In this document: positions 23,812-33,563 of the stretch, in pieces
Layout of the letters: every line of letters begins with the position of its first letter
Position numbering within the stretch: the first letter of the stretch is position 1
DNA from: Alphaproteobacteria bacterium
GTDB lineage: Bacteria > Pseudomonadota > Alphaproteobacteria > UBA6615
Assembly (NCBI GenBank): GCA_028822385.1
Contig: JAPKDV010000007.1
Coordinates: forward strand, 1 to 42,712
Direction: 5' to 3'
DNA length: 42,712 nt
Translations under genes and position numbers: made by a program
The notes under the pieces: model-generated
Told to the model about the DNA's origin: nothing
Databases searched by the model: none
What the model saw: only the letters and a program-made list of their open reading frames with translations

Positions 23812-25995
23812 ATGATGCTTAAAACCGAACTTGTTGAAAAAGTTCGCGCCTATGATCCCAGTGTGGATGAAGAGGCGCTTAACCGGGCTTATGAGTTCGC
23901 GATGAACGCCCACGGCGAGCAGACTCGGGCCTCGGGGGATCCATATTTCAGTCATCCGCTCGAAGTGGCTGCAATTCTGACGAACTATCACCTCGACACC
24001 GCGTCGATCATTACAGCCTTGCTGCACGATACGATCGAGGATACCGAAGCCACAAGTGCGGAAATAGCTCAACTGTTTGGCGAAGAAGTAGCGCAACTAG
24101 TGGACGGCGTCACAAAGCTGACCCGGCTGGAACTGCAATCTGATCGTGCAAAACAGGCAGAGAATTTCCGCAAGTTGTTGCTGGCGATGAGCAAGGATAT
24201 TCGTGTTCTTTTGGTCAAGCTCGCAGATCGGCTGCACAACATGCGCACATTGAATCATGTTTCCAATGAAGAGCGGCGCCATCGCATTGCCCACGAGACA
24301 ATGGATATTTATGCGCCTCTCGCCGAGCGGATCGGCATGCACGACATCAAGGATGAGCTCGAAGATCGTGCATTCCGTGAACTGTATCCTGATGAAAGTG
24401 ATTCAATTTCACGCCGTTTTGAATTTATGCGGACGGAGGGTGACAGTGTTGTCGAGGCTGTGCTTGTTGAGCTGCGAAGCGTCTTTAAGGCATCAGGCAT
24501 ACCGGCGGATATAGGCGGGCGGGAGAAGTCTCCTTATTCGATCTGGCGGAAGATGCAGCGCACGCAGTCATCGGTTGAACAACTCTCCGACATCATTGCA
24601 TTTCGCGTGGTCGTACCCTCGGTGCCGCAATGTTATCAGGCACTCGGCGTGGTCCATGGCCGGTATCAGGTCGTGCCCGGACGGTTCAAGGATTACATCT
24701 CTACGCCCAAGCCCAACGGTTACCGGACTCTGCACACTAGCGTTATTGGTCTTGCTGATCATCGGATAGAAATTCAAATTCGCACTCAAGAAATGCATGA
24801 TGTGGCCGAGCGCGGTGTTGCCGCGCACTGGGTCTACAAGGAAACCGGTTCCGGTCCTGCCTCTAGTGCAGTACGTGAAGAAAATATGCAGTATCGCTGG
24901 CTGCAGGAACTTCTTGAAATTCTTGAAAATGCTGTCGCACCCGAAGATTTTCTTGCCCATACGCGGCTGGAGATGTTTTCCGACCAAGTCTTCTGTTTCT
25001 CGCCCAAGGGAGAGATCTATTCGCTGCCGCGTGGTTCAACGTCGATCGATTTTGCCTATGCAGTCCATACCGATATCGGTGACAAGTGTGTGGGGTCAAA
25101 GATCAATGGGCGTAATATGCCGTTGCGCACAGCATTGCAAAATGGAGATCAGGTCGAAGTTCTGACTTCGAAAAATCAGACACCATCACCAGATTGGGAA
25201 AAGCTTGTTGTTACTGGCAAGGCCAAGTCACGCATTCGCCGCGTGCTGCGCGAGCAGGAGATGCGCCAATATGTTGATCTGGGCCGTAGTATCGTTGGTA
25301 AGGCGTTTGACCGGTTTGGTGAATCCCTTGAGAGCACATCGCTGGATACCTCGCTTCGTGAATTTCATGCCGGATCTTCCGAAGATCTGTTCGCAATGGT
25401 TGGGCAGGGTGTCTATACGGGTCGCGACGTTACCCGGGTTATGTTTCCGGACAAGGTAGATGAAAGGAGGCTATCCAAAAGCACTGGTTCCATATTCTCT
25501 TTGCGCCGTAAGAAACCGTTGCTGGCTAGTGACGGCGAGCATGCAATTCCCATCAGCGGGCTAACGCCGGGGAGCGCGGTGCAGATGGCAAAATGCTGCT
25601 ACCCACTTCCCGGAGATCGCATTGTTGGTATTATGACAACGGGCAAGGGTGTCACGATCCACACCATCGATTGTATGACTCTGGAAGCATTTACGGACAG
25701 TCCAGAACGTTGGGTAGAAGTCGCATGGGATCCGAATGCAGATATCACTGCTGGTGAACTCGTAAGTCGACTGAATGTGACCCTGACCAATGAACCAGGT
25801 AGCCTCGCTGATTTGGCCGCAACAATCGCGGGTGCGAAGGGGAATATTTCGAACTTGAAGTTCACCAATCGAACCTCTGATTTCTTCGATATGGTTGTCG
25901 ATATTGAGGTTGCTGATGCCAAGCACCTTAGCGCTATCATGACGATGCTGCGGGGACATAAATCGGTAAGTTCCATTGAACGGGCACGCAGCTGA
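23812..25995 (+). CDS. rsh: bifunctional (p)ppGpp synthetase/hydrolase (Rsh, RelA/SpoT family)
   Basis: Rsh makes and degrades the alarmone (p)ppGpp. The frame is open from a GTG at 23785, but MMLKTELVEKV at 23812 is the normal family start. The order is: HD hydrolase domain with HGEQTRASGDPYFSHP and the HD pair (His72, Asp73) intact; synthetase domain with GREKSPYSIWRKM near 240; TGS domain (around 385-450, VFCFSPKGEIYSLPRG); conserved Cys-containing helical region (AKCCYPLPGD); and C-terminal ACT domain. Both catalytic centres look complete, so it should act in both directions, as expected for the single Rsh of most alphaproteobacteria. It follows rpoZ. Confidence 0.95.
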   Translation: MMLKTELVEKVRAYDPSVDEEALNRAYEFAMNAHGEQTRASGDPYFSHPLEVAAILTNYHLDTASIITALLHDTIEDTEATSAEIAQLFGEEVAQLVDGVTKLTRLELQSDRAKQAENFRKLLLAMSKDIRVLLVKLADRLHNMRTLNHVSNEERRHRIAHETMDIYAPLAERIGMHDIKDELEDRAFRELYPDESDSISRRFEFMRTEGDSVVEAVLVELRSVFKASGIPADIGGREKSPYSIWRKMQRTQSSVEQLSDIIAFRVVVPSVPQCYQALGVVHGRYQVVPGRFKDYISTPKPNGYRTLHTSVIGLADHRIEIQIRTQEMHDVAERGVAAHWVYKETGSGPASSAVREENMQYRWLQELLEILENAVAPEDFLAHTRLEMFSDQVFCFSPKGEIYSLPRGSTSIDFAYAVHTDIGDKCVGSKINGRNMPLRTALQNGDQVEVLTSKNQTPSPDWEKLVVTGKAKSRIRRVLREQEMRQYVDLGRSIVGKAFDRFGESLESTSLDTSLREFHAGSSEDLFAMVGQGVYTGRDVTRVMFPDKVDERRLSKSTGSIFSLRRKKPLLASDGEHAIPISGLTPGSAVQMAKCCYPLPGDRIVGIMTTGKGVTIHTIDCMTLEAFTDSPERWVEVAWDPNADITAGELVSRLNVTLTNEPGSLADLAATIAGAKGNISNLKFTNRTSDFFDMVVDIEVADAKHLSAIMTMLRGHKSVSSIERARS

Positions 25996-26068
25996 TCCGT
26001 GTACAACTTGACCTTCTGGTTCTAAAGCTCGATTTTAGAAGCTCGACCCGAAACTATGAGATACTTCA

Positions 26069-26836
26069 ATGGCTTCTGAATTACGCCTCGGCGTCAATGT
26101 CGACCATGTGGCGACCATCCGGAACGCGCGTGGCGGAGGATTACCTGATCCTGTAAGGGCTGCGAAAGCAGCTGCCGCGGCTGGTGCGGACAGCATTGTT
26201 GCCCATCTTCGGGAGGATCGTCGGCATATTTCCGATGATGATCTGATCCGATTGCTGGATGCGATTGAAATTCCGTTGACGCTGGAAATGGCAGCGACCG
26301 ATGAGATGCTGGGTATTGCGCTGCGACACGCCCCGCATGCGGTGTGCATTGTTCCCGAGCGTCGCGAAGAGCAAACCACCGAAGGTGGACTTGACGTTGT
26401 CTCTGGTCACAACCACCTAAAGCGGTTTGTTGATGATCTGGGGGAACGTGGTGCGATCGTATCTATGTTCATTGAGCCCGATCGGGCACAGCTCGACGCC
26501 TCACGGTCGATTGGTGCGCCAGCGGTTGAAATTCACGTTGGCGCCTATTGCGACGCGCTGATTGATGGCAAAGAATACGAAGCAGATTGTCTACTTGATC
26601 GGATTGTTGACGCGGCTGAATACGGAACGAAGATAGGGCTAAAAATGCATGCCGGCCATGGCATTACCTTCGATACCGTCGGCCCAGTCGCTGCTATTCC
26701 GCAAATTGAGGAATTGAACATCGGGCATTTTCTGATTGGTGAAGCAATCTTTGATGGATTGCATAGTTCTATCAAACGCATGCGAGGGTTGATGGATAAG
26801 GCCCGGTCGAATGCCATAGACGAGGCAATCGTATGA
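26069..26836 (+). CDS. pdxJ: pyridoxine 5'-phosphate synthase
   Basis: PdxJ condenses 1-deoxyxylulose 5-phosphate with 3-amino-2-oxopropyl phosphate to make vitamin B6 phosphate. The 255-residue TIM barrel begins [19 protein letters not shown], with the conserved His and Arg residues that bind substrate. Other hallmarks are [14 protein letters not shown] (48-61), the catalytic Glu in PLTLEMA and the phosphate site HAGHGI around 192. It overlaps acpS by four bases (ATGA), so the two are coupled. The pdxJ-acpS-lepB-rnc-era-recO order is a standard proteobacterial arrangement. Confidence 0.97.
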   Translation: MASELRLGVNVDHVATIRNARGGGLPDPVRAAKAAAAAGADSIVAHLREDRRHISDDDLIRLLDAIEIPLTLEMAATDEMLGIALRHAPHAVCIVPERREEQTTEGGLDVVSGHNHLKRFVDDLGERGAIVSMFIEPDRAQLDASRSIGAPAVEIHVGAYCDALIDGKEYEADCLLDRIVDAAEYGTKIGLKMHAGHGITFDTVGPVAAIPQIEELNIGHFLIGEAIFDGLHSSIKRMRGLMDKARSNAIDEAIV

Positions 26837-27285
26837 GTGAAGACAATCCGTCGAAGCCGATAGTGCCGATGTATCCGATGATTATTGGGTTGGGCAGCGA
26901 CTTAATCAACATTACCCGAGTTGAAAAGACCCTCGCGCGTTTCGGGGAACGTTTTACGACAAGATGTTTTACGGATGTCGAACGTGCCAAATCTGATCGT
27001 CGCATGAACCGTGCTGACAGTTACGCCAAGCGTTACGCTGCAAAGGAAGCTTGTTCAAAGGCGCTCGGAACCGGGTTTCGAAAAGGTGTCTTTTGGCGTG
27101 ATGTGGGGGTCATCAATTTGCCATCGGGAAAGCCCACACTGCACCTGACGAATGGTGCTGCGGCACGTCTTGCCGAAATCACACCACCGGGCATGAAGCC
27201 GCTTATCGAGCTTTCACTCACCGACGAACCCCCGCTTGCGCAAGCGATTGTCATTATATCCGCAATCCCCGATATCACAGACTGA
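26833..27285 (+). CDS. acpS: holo-[acyl-carrier-protein] synthase
   Basis: AcpS attaches the 4'-phosphopantetheine arm of coenzyme A to acyl carrier protein, as needed for fatty-acid synthesis. The core starts after about 15 extra residues with [23 protein letters not shown], whose Asp binds Mg, and continues with [19 protein letters not shown], containing the second metal-binding Glu. The C-terminus has the usual [16 protein letters not shown] strand. Internal ATGs (MYPMIIGLG) could be alternative starts, but the first ATG overlaps the pdxJ stop and is the simplest choice. The length, 150, is slightly more than the usual 125-140. Confidence 0.95.
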   Translation: MSEDNPSKPIVPMYPMIIGLGSDLINITRVEKTLARFGERFTTRCFTDVERAKSDRRMNRADSYAKRYAAKEACSKALGTGFRKGVFWRDVGVINLPSGKPTLHLTNGAAARLAEITPPGMKPLIELSLTDEPPLAQAIVIISAIPDITD

Positions 27286-27389
27286 TCTGACCCAAATTCT
27301 TTGGTACACCAGACGTTACTGGCGCATTAGTCGAGACGCGGCTAGAACCCGTCTCTCTCATGCCGCACGAACTAACAAAAGGCCGAAGA

Positions 27390-28139
27390 ATGGCGAAAGA
27401 CCGAAAGAAGCAAAAAAAGGAAGGCGGTACCCTCGAGATCCTGCGGACGATCATCTATGCCTTGTTGATCGCCTGCGTTGTTCGAGCGTTCCTATTCCAG
27501 CCTTTTAACATTCCTTCAGGTTCAATGGTCCCGACCCTGCTGGTTGGTGACTATTTGTTTGTGTCGAAGTTTTCCTACGGTTACAGCCGGTATTCGTTGC
27601 CGTTCGGGCTGGGTTTTTTTTCCGGTCGTATTTTCGGCGGTGCACCAGAACGTGGCGACGTGGCGGTATTTCGCCATCCCCCGTCCAATCGGGATGATTT
27701 TATAAAACGTATTGTAGGTTTGCCAGGTGACCGTATTCAGATGGTCAACGGGCGTTTACATCTGAATGGCCGGGTGCTGTCACGCGAACGCATTGAAGAC
27801 CATGTGTCACTGGATTTTCGAGGTAGTGTTCGCCGCGTACCTCAATATGCGGAGACGCTGCCGGGCGGAAAGACCTATACTATCCGTGAAGGACAGGCGG
27901 ATCTTGGTCCCGCAGACAACACACGCGAGTTTGTTGTGCCCTCTGGCAATTTCTTCGCCATGGGTGATAACCGCGACAACAGTAATGACAGCCGTAGTTG
28001 GGGATATGTACCGGCGGAGAACTTTGTCGGGCGAGCAGAGCTAATTTTCTACTCGACAGACGGGACGGCTGGCTGGTTGCGACCATGGCGCTGGATTCAG
28101 GCGACCCGCATCAATCGCATTTTTGATTCCATCGATTGA
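27390..28139 (+). CDS. lepB: signal peptidase I
   Basis: LepB cleaves signal peptides from exported proteins at the outer face of the inner membrane. I start it at the ATG at 27390 (MAKDRKKQKK) because a purine-rich site precedes it, giving 249 residues; an upstream ATG at 27360 is possible. A basic N-terminus leads to one transmembrane helix (about 17-35). The catalytic Ser45 is in PSGSMVPTL and the general base Lys106 in DFIKRIVGLPGD. GDNRDNSNDSRSWG is the conserved box E. The stop shares one base with the rnc start (TGATG). Confidence 0.95.
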   Translation: MAKDRKKQKKEGGTLEILRTIIYALLIACVVRAFLFQPFNIPSGSMVPTLLVGDYLFVSKFSYGYSRYSLPFGLGFFSGRIFGGAPERGDVAVFRHPPSNRDDFIKRIVGLPGDRIQMVNGRLHLNGRVLSRERIEDHVSLDFRGSVRRVPQYAETLPGGKTYTIREGQADLGPADNTREFVVPSGNFFAMGDNRDNSNDSRSWGYVPAENFVGRAELIFYSTDGTAGWLRPWRWIQATRINRIFDSID

Positions 28140-28807
28140 TGCCAGACACGGACGCCATTGAGGAACTGTTTGGGGCGCTTGGCCATCGGTTCAAGGACCG
28201 TGGCTTGTTGGTCCGGGCCCTGAGCCATTCAAGTGTTGCTAATGCCAACTCCTATGAACGGCTGGAGTTTCTCGGCGATCGGGTCCTAGGTCTTGTCGTT
28301 GCACAACTTCTTCTCGAGCGATTTCCTGCTGAAAACGAAGGTGAGATTGGTCGCCGGTTTGCTGCGCTTGTACAGGCGAGTACACTAGCGCAGGTTGGGT
28401 CAAAACTGGGCGTCGAACGCTATGCTCGTGTGTCTTCCGGTGTTCTGAATGAGAACATTGTCGCTGATATGGTGGAAGCTTTGATCGCAGCGCTGTATCT
28501 TGACGGGGGTATAGTTTGTGCGGAAGCCTTTGTCCGCCGGGTCTGGGACCCTCTGGTTGAGACACGCTCCCGCCCTCCCAGGGACCCGAAAACAGCATTG
28601 CAGGAATGGGGGCAGGCTCAGGGACAAGGATTGCCTATCTATACCGATATTGGACGAAGTGGACCCGATCACGAGCCAGAGTTTACTGTGCAAGTTACGG
28701 TTCAGGACCAAGAACCTGCGCGAGCTGTTGGGTCGAGCAAGCGCGCAGCAGAACAAGATGCAGCGGCCGTCATGCTCGCCCGGTTGGGAGTAAAACAGGA
28801 TGCCTGA
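28139..28807 (+). CDS. rnc: ribonuclease III
   Basis: RNase III cuts double-stranded RNA, including rRNA precursors. The N-terminal endonuclease domain has the signature ERLEFLGDRVLGL (40-52), with the catalytic acidic residues, and a second acidic cluster in VADMVEALIAALYLDGG (about 107-123). The C-terminal double-stranded RNA-binding domain runs from about 152 (DPKTALQEWGQ) to SSKRAAEQDAAAVMLARLG. The 222-residue length is normal. The ATG begins within the lepB stop region, and the 3' end overlaps era by eight bases, so lepB, rnc and era are translated as a coupled set. Confidence 0.97.
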   Translation: MPDTDAIEELFGALGHRFKDRGLLVRALSHSSVANANSYERLEFLGDRVLGLVVAQLLLERFPAENEGEIGRRFAALVQASTLAQVGSKLGVERYARVSSGVLNENIVADMVEALIAALYLDGGIVCAEAFVRRVWDPLVETRSRPPRDPKTALQEWGQAQGQGLPIYTDIGRSGPDHEPEFTVQVTVQDQEPARAVGSSKRAAEQDAAAVMLARLGVKQDA

Positions 28808-29702
28808 GGGTCAGACCCATTGTGGAATTGTTTCGGTGCTGGGGGCACCGAATGCTGGGAAGTCGACCCTTGTGAATCGATTGGTTGGAGCAAAGGTTTC
28901 GATCGTCTCGCCGAAGGTCCAGACGACGCGCATACGTGTTCGTGGTGTGGCGCTTCATGAGAACATCCAGATTGTTTATGTCGACACACCGGGCATTTTT
29001 GTCCCCAAACGGAGACTTGACCGCGCAATGGTGGATGCGGCCTGGGGTGGCGCCGCAGATGCTGATGCGATCATCTTGCTGGTCGATGCTAGGAAGGGCG
29101 TCGATGCGGATACGCGCCGCATCGTCGAGGGTCTGAACAAGCGTGGGTCAGCAGTGACGCTGGTTCTGAATAAAGTGGATACTATCCGCCGTGAAGAACT
29201 TCTTTCTCTGTCGGAAGATCTCAATAGCAGGGCAACCTTCGAACGGACGTTTATGATTTCGGCCTTGAACGGAAGCGGTGTAAGTGATCTCGAAGAAGTG
29301 CTACGCGCACGGATGCCTGCAGGGCCGTGGCTGTTTCCCGAGGATGAAATTTCCGACCTTCCCCAGCGTTTGCTCGCTGCGGAACTAACACGCGAAAAAG
29401 CCTATCTGTATCTCCATCAGGAACTTCCCTATGCCTTGGCCGTTGGAACGGAAAGCTGGGAAGATTTTGACAATGGCAGTGTGCGGATTGAGCAAGCGAT
29501 CACAGTCGCGCGTGAATCTCACAAGGGTATTGTTGTCGGCAAGGGCGGGCAGATGATCCGCCGTATTCGGGCCGAAGCACAGGCAGAGCTCGCGGAGCTG
29601 ATCGGCCGGCCAGTTCATCTGTTTGTCCGCGTAAAGGTTCGTGAGAAGTGGGCCGATGATCCGGGGCATTTCCGGGAATGGGGTCTGCGTTTCGACGCAT
29701 AA
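28800..29702 (+). CDS. era: GTPase Era
   Basis: Era is an essential GTPase that assists 16S rRNA maturation and 30S assembly. The GTPase domain shows Walker A GAPNAGKS (15-22), the switch DTPG and the base-recognition NKVD. Its C-terminal KH RNA-binding domain begins near residue 210 and has the GxxG loop in VVGKGGQMIRRIRAEA. The 300-residue length is the family standard. It overlaps rnc by eight bases and precedes recO, as in most proteobacteria. Confidence 0.97.
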   Translation: MPEGQTHCGIVSVLGAPNAGKSTLVNRLVGAKVSIVSPKVQTTRIRVRGVALHENIQIVYVDTPGIFVPKRRLDRAMVDAAWGGAADADAIILLVDARKGVDADTRRIVEGLNKRGSAVTLVLNKVDTIRREELLSLSEDLNSRATFERTFMISALNGSGVSDLEEVLRARMPAGPWLFPEDEISDLPQRLLAAELTREKAYLYLHQELPYALAVGTESWEDFDNGSVRIEQAITVARESHKGIVVGKGGQMIRRIRAEAQAELAELIGRPVHLFVRVKVREKWADDPGHFREWGLRFDA

Positions 29703-29784
29703 CTCCGTTCGAATCCTGTTCCGATTGCCCCGGCGCGGTCGATTGTGTTCCATGAACAGATAATCAGCCATCGAGTGACATCCA

Positions 29785-30552
29785 ATGGAATGGCGTGACG
29801 AAGGTATAGTGCTGGCGGCTAGGCCACATGGGGAAGGTGCTGCGGTGGTGCAGGTGCTGACCCTTGAGCATGGCCGTCACGCGGGGTTGATGCATGGTGG
29901 TAACTCCCGCGGTAAACGCGGCATGGTCGAGCCCGGAAACCGGGTGGATGCGGTCTGGCGTGCCCGACTGACAGAGCATCTCGGGCGTTACACCATTGAA
30001 TCGACGCGGCATACCGCGGCCCAGTTTATGGATGACCCCGCCCGATTGGCCGCACTTTCTGCGGCCTGTGCAGTGGTGGAAACAGTTATTCCCGAACGAG
30101 AACCATATCCGGGACTCTACGCTGCGACCAGCACCTTGCTTGATGCGCTGTCGGAAGGAGAGCTGGATATCTGGCCTGCTGTCTACATTCAGTGGGAGCT
30201 CGGTTTGTTGCAAGAACTTGGGTTTGGCCTTGATCTTAAATCTTGCGCGGCGACTGGCGATGTTGAGGATCTGATCTACGTAAGCCCGCGGACCGGGCAC
30301 GCGGTATCTCGGGTGGCAGGTCATCAGTATCGCGAACGTATGCTGACACTTCCTCAATTCTTGCGCCCCGACGGGCGTGGGCTGGGTGCAGACAATGAGG
30401 ATTTCTCTTCTGGATTGAAGCTGTCAGGGTTCTTTCTGGCCCGCCATGCCTTTGATCCTCTGGATCGGGGGCTCCCGGCAGCCCGTGAGCGTCTTGAAGC
30501 CATTATTTCACGGACTGGGAAAAATACTGATGAAACGGCTACGGAATGTTGA
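29785..30552 (+). CDS. recO: DNA repair protein RecO
   Basis: RecO helps load RecA onto SSB-coated single-stranded DNA in the RecFOR pathway. The 255-residue protein begins MEWRDEGIVLAARPHGE, the OB-fold N-terminal domain of the family, followed by LEHGRHAGLMHGG. The helical C-terminal region contains the ELGLLQELGFGLDLKSCAATG motif with its conserved Cys. It is the last member of the pdxJ-recO series; the next gene, parC, starts 54 bases later and may be in the same transcript. Confidence 0.95.
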   Translation: MEWRDEGIVLAARPHGEGAAVVQVLTLEHGRHAGLMHGGNSRGKRGMVEPGNRVDAVWRARLTEHLGRYTIESTRHTAAQFMDDPARLAALSAACAVVETVIPEREPYPGLYAATSTLLDALSEGELDIWPAVYIQWELGLLQELGFGLDLKSCAATGDVEDLIYVSPRTGHAVSRVAGHQYRERMLTLPQFLRPDGRGLGADNEDFSSGLKLSGFFLARHAFDPLDRGLPAARERLEAIISRTGKNTDETATEC

Positions 30553-30606
30553 GGTGAATCAGGCGCAGGGCCTAAAAGAAATCCCGATTCAGCGGAGTTT
30601 TTTGAA

Positions 30607-32829
30607 ATGACGATAGTCGGCGGCGGTGTACGCCAGGAAGCGTTCAAGGATGCGCTCAGTGAGCGATATCTGAGTTATGCGCTTTCCACCATTATGGCGC
30701 GATCCCTGCCGGATGTGCGCGACGGGCTGAAACCTGTGCATCGGCGCCTGTTACACGCGATGCGCCAACTGCGCCTTGATCCCGATCAGGGCTACAAGAA
30801 ATGCGCGCGCGTCGTTGGTGACGTCATGGGCAAGTATCACCCCCACGGTGATCAGGCTATTTACGACGCGTTGGTGCGTCTGGCGCAGGAATTTGCCGTG
30901 CGTTACCCGCTGGTTGATGGTCAGGGTAATTTCGGCAATGTCGATGGCGATAACGCGGCTGCCATGCGTTACACCGAAGCGCGGATGACTGAAGTCGCAC
31001 AGGCGTTGCTCGAAGGCATTGATGACGATGCTGTCGATTTTCGCGAAACCTATGACGGGGAAGGTAGCGAACCGGTTGTTCTCCCATCGAACTTCCCGAA
31101 CCTGTTGGCCAATGGTGCTACGGGTATTGCTGTGGGCATGGCCAGCAGCGTTCCGCCTCATAATGTTGGTGAAATCTGTGACGCACTGTCGCATTTGCTA
31201 AAAACCCCGAATGCGACCCTAGTAAAGCTGGTCGATCTGATGCCGGGGCCCGATTTCCCGACCGGCGGTGTGCTGGTTGAAGACCGGGCTACAATTACGG
31301 ATGCTTACAGTTCGGGGCGCGGAAGTTTTCGAGTACGCGCTAAATGGGAGAGCGAGGATATTGGTCGCGGCCAGTATCAGGTCGTGATCACTGAAATCCC
31401 TTATCAGGTGCAGAAGTCACGGTTGATCGAACGGATTGCCGAACTAATGCACAATCGTAAACTGCCCTTGCTCGGCGATATTCGGGATGAATCCGCTGAT
31501 GATATTCGGTTGGTGCTGGAACCGAAAAGCCGCAACGTCACCGCCGAAATGCTGATGGAGAGCCTGTTCCGAAACACTGAGATGGAATCTCGTGTTTCGT
31601 TGAACATGAACGTGCTCGACGCAGATCAGGTGCCCCGCGTGATGACGCTGCGTGAAGTTCTGCAGGCCTATCTGGACCATCGTCATAACGTCCTTGTGCG
31701 AGTAACAAAGCACCGACTGGAAAAGATTGCCGAACGCCTGAATGTCCTGAAGGGCTATATGATCGTTTTCCTGAATCTGGATGAGATCATTGCGATAATT
31801 CGTGAAGAAGATGACCCCCGGGCGGTCATGAAGAAGCGCTGGAATCTAAACGACGCGCAAGTCGATGCAATTCTGAACATGCGTTTACGCTCCCTGCGAC
31901 GGCTCGAGGAAATCGCGATCCGCAAGGAGATAGCAGGCCTCGAGGATGAACAAAAATCACTGAAGGGACTGCTGAAGGACAAGGTCAGACGCGTCAAATA
32001 TCTCGCCGATGAAGTGGCCGATGTGAAGAAGCGGTTTGGCAAGAAAACCGAATTGGGCAAGCGCCGCACGGAAATCAGAGAAGCACCCACTGTGATCGAA
32101 GTGCCGCTTGAAGCCATGATCGAAAAGGAACCGGTGACGGTTGTTTGTTCGGATAAGGGCTGGGTGCGTGCTATTCGTGGTCACGGTCTCGTCGTCGACG
32201 AACTGAAGTTTAAGGAAGGCGACAAGGGCCGGTTCGTTCTGGAAGCAGAAACCACGGACAAGCTGCTTGTATTCGCAACCAATGGACGTTTCTACACGCT
32301 TGGTGTCGATAAACTTCCGGGTGGCCGTGGCCATGGTGAGCCACTGCGGCTGATGTTTGATCTCGGGAATGATGCGGATGTCGTGACACTGCAAGTTCAC
32401 AGCCCAGGTGCGAAGCTGGTCGTCGCATCAAGCGATGGCCGCGGTTTCGTCGTTTCCGAAGACGATGTGATTGCTCAAACCAAGAGCGGCAAGCAGGTCC
32501 TCAACGTGAAGGGTGATGCGGAAGCTGCGGCCTGTACCCGCGTCACTGGTGAACATCTGGCGGTTCTTGGTCGGAAACGCAAACTGCTAGTATATCCACT
32601 TTCCGAACTTCCGGAAATGTCGCGTGGACGTGGTGTTGTGCTGCAAAGTTATTCCAATGACATGCTTGCTGACGTGGCAACCTTTGATCTGGAAGAAGGT
32701 CTGACCACGATGACCGGAGACCGTCATCGAACCTTCACCAAGCAGGAATTGGCGGAGTGGATTGGAAAACGGGCGCAGGCGGGACGCAGGGTGCCGCGTG
32801 GTTTTCCGGCAGCACCGCGTTTTAGCTGA
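30607..32829 (+). CDS. parC: DNA topoisomerase IV subunit A
   Basis: ParC is the DNA-cleaving subunit of topoisomerase IV, which separates linked daughter chromosomes. The 740-residue protein has the breakage-reunion domain with [11 protein letters not shown] (42-52), [17 protein letters not shown] (75-91) and the catalytic Tyr122 in [11 protein letters not shown]. The C-terminal half holds the beta-pinwheel repeats that bind DNA. The motif after HPHGD has Gln at the position equivalent to E. coli ParC Ser80 and Asp at Glu84's place; I believe such variants are common in alphaproteobacteria, so this is not evidence of drug selection. Length and lack of a GyrA-box QRRGGKG support ParC over GyrA. 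Confidence 0.93.
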   Translation: MTIVGGGVRQEAFKDALSERYLSYALSTIMARSLPDVRDGLKPVHRRLLHAMRQLRLDPDQGYKKCARVVGDVMGKYHPHGDQAIYDALVRLAQEFAVRYPLVDGQGNFGNVDGDNAAAMRYTEARMTEVAQALLEGIDDDAVDFRETYDGEGSEPVVLPSNFPNLLANGATGIAVGMASSVPPHNVGEICDALSHLLKTPNATLVKLVDLMPGPDFPTGGVLVEDRATITDAYSSGRGSFRVRAKWESEDIGRGQYQVVITEIPYQVQKSRLIERIAELMHNRKLPLLGDIRDESADDIRLVLEPKSRNVTAEMLMESLFRNTEMESRVSLNMNVLDADQVPRVMTLREVLQAYLDHRHNVLVRVTKHRLEKIAERLNVLKGYMIVFLNLDEIIAIIREEDDPRAVMKKRWNLNDAQVDAILNMRLRSLRRLEEIAIRKEIAGLEDEQKSLKGLLKDKVRRVKYLADEVADVKKRFGKKTELGKRRTEIREAPTVIEVPLEAMIEKEPVTVVCSDKGWVRAIRGHGLVVDELKFKEGDKGRFVLEAETTDKLLVFATNGRFYTLGVDKLPGGRGHGEPLRLMFDLGNDADVVTLQVHSPGAKLVVASSDGRGFVVSEDDVIAQTKSGKQVLNVKGDAEAAACTRVTGEHLAVLGRKRKLLVYPLSELPEMSRGRGVVLQSYSNDMLADVATFDLEEGLTTMTGDRHRTFTKQELAEWIGKRAQAGRRVPRGFPAAPRFS

Positions 32830-32910
32830 CCTTTCACGTACATTGTGAGAGCGCCAGAAAACTGATAATTGTCTGTAACTGCAGTTGAGCCATCGAATCG
32901 GAGACGAACC

Positions 32911-33492
32911 ATGCAGATAGCAACGGGCACTGCGCCTACCTTAATTAATGCAATTTGGCCCCGCGAAACTGGCGGCGTGTTGCGCTTAGCCCTGTTGGCA
33001 ATTGTCGGCAGCATGCTGATGGCGGTATCGGCAAAAATTCAGGTCCCGATGTGGCCTGTGCCGATGACTATGCAGACCTTTGCCGTTCTTGTGATCGGTA
33101 TGGCCTATGGCGCGAAGCTCGCTGGTGCGACCCTGTTGCTCTATCTCGCCGAAGGCGCTGCCGGACTTCCCGTATTCGCGAGTGGCGCTGGCCTGCCTTA
33201 CATGGCCGGGCCGACGGGCGGTTATCTGGTGGGTTTCCTCGTCGCTGCGATAATGGTTGGCTGGCTCGCTGAGCGCGGCTGGGACCGAAATGTCGCGTTG
33301 ACGTTTCTGGCCAATCTCGCTGGCACAGCTATAATTTTTGCGTTGGGCGTGGCCTGGTTGTCCACGATCATGGGTGGTTTTGAGAAAGCGGTCGTCGCTG
33401 GTTTTCAGCCATTTATTGTCGGCGCGATAGTAAAGATCGCTTTGGCCGCGGCTATGCTTCCGCTGGTCTGGAAGCTCCTGCCTCGACGTTAG
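32911..33492 (+). CDS. bioY: biotin transporter BioY (ECF S-component)
   Basis: BioY is the membrane substrate-binding component that imports biotin, alone or with an ECF module. I start it at the ATG at 32911, preceded by GGAGACGAACC, rather than the TTG at 32869; this gives 193 residues. Five to six hydrophobic helices are visible, with the family signature VPMTMQTFAVLVIGMAYG (about 48-65) and the AGLPYMAGPTGGYLVGFL segment (about 97-114) that forms the biotin-binding loop. No bioM/bioN genes are beside it. Its presence suggests biotin uptake; biotin synthesis genes are not in the window, so auxotrophy cannot be judged. Confidence 0.93.
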   Translation: MQIATGTAPTLINAIWPRETGGVLRLALLAIVGSMLMAVSAKIQVPMWPVPMTMQTFAVLVIGMAYGAKLAGATLLLYLAEGAAGLPVFASGAGLPYMAGPTGGYLVGFLVAAIMVGWLAERGWDRNVALTFLANLAGTAIIFALGVAWLSTIMGGFEKAVVAGFQPFIVGAIVKIALAAAMLPLVWKLLPRR

Positions 33493-33515
33493 TTTGACGT
33501 GTACTATTTATAAAC

Positions 33516-33545
33516 AAACGGCCGCCTTTTGGGCGGTCGTTTTTG
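33516..33545. terminator. bidirectional terminator between bioY and the TRAP large permease gene
   Basis: AAACGGCCGCC (33516-33526) pairs with GGCGGTCGTTT (33532-33542; one G-T wobble) around a 5-nt loop, followed by TTT. On the minus strand the second arm is followed by a T-rich stretch, so it can serve both convergent transcripts. Confidence 0.85.
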
Positions 33546-33563
33546 TTGTGTTCTTAGTCACAA

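Noticed and set aside
23263-24096. 277-codon minus-strand frame across rpoZ and the start of rsh
   Set aside because: It lies antisense to two certain genes and spans the terminator between them, with no recognisable motif.
29707-29715. GTTCGAATC, the form of a tRNA T-loop, just after era
   Set aside because: No acceptor, anticodon or D arm can be folded around it; the upstream sequence is the certain 3' end of era.
30840-30880. Gln/Asp at quinolone-resistance positions of ParC
   Set aside because: I believe such residues are common in alphaproteobacterial ParC, so they do not indicate selection for resistance.
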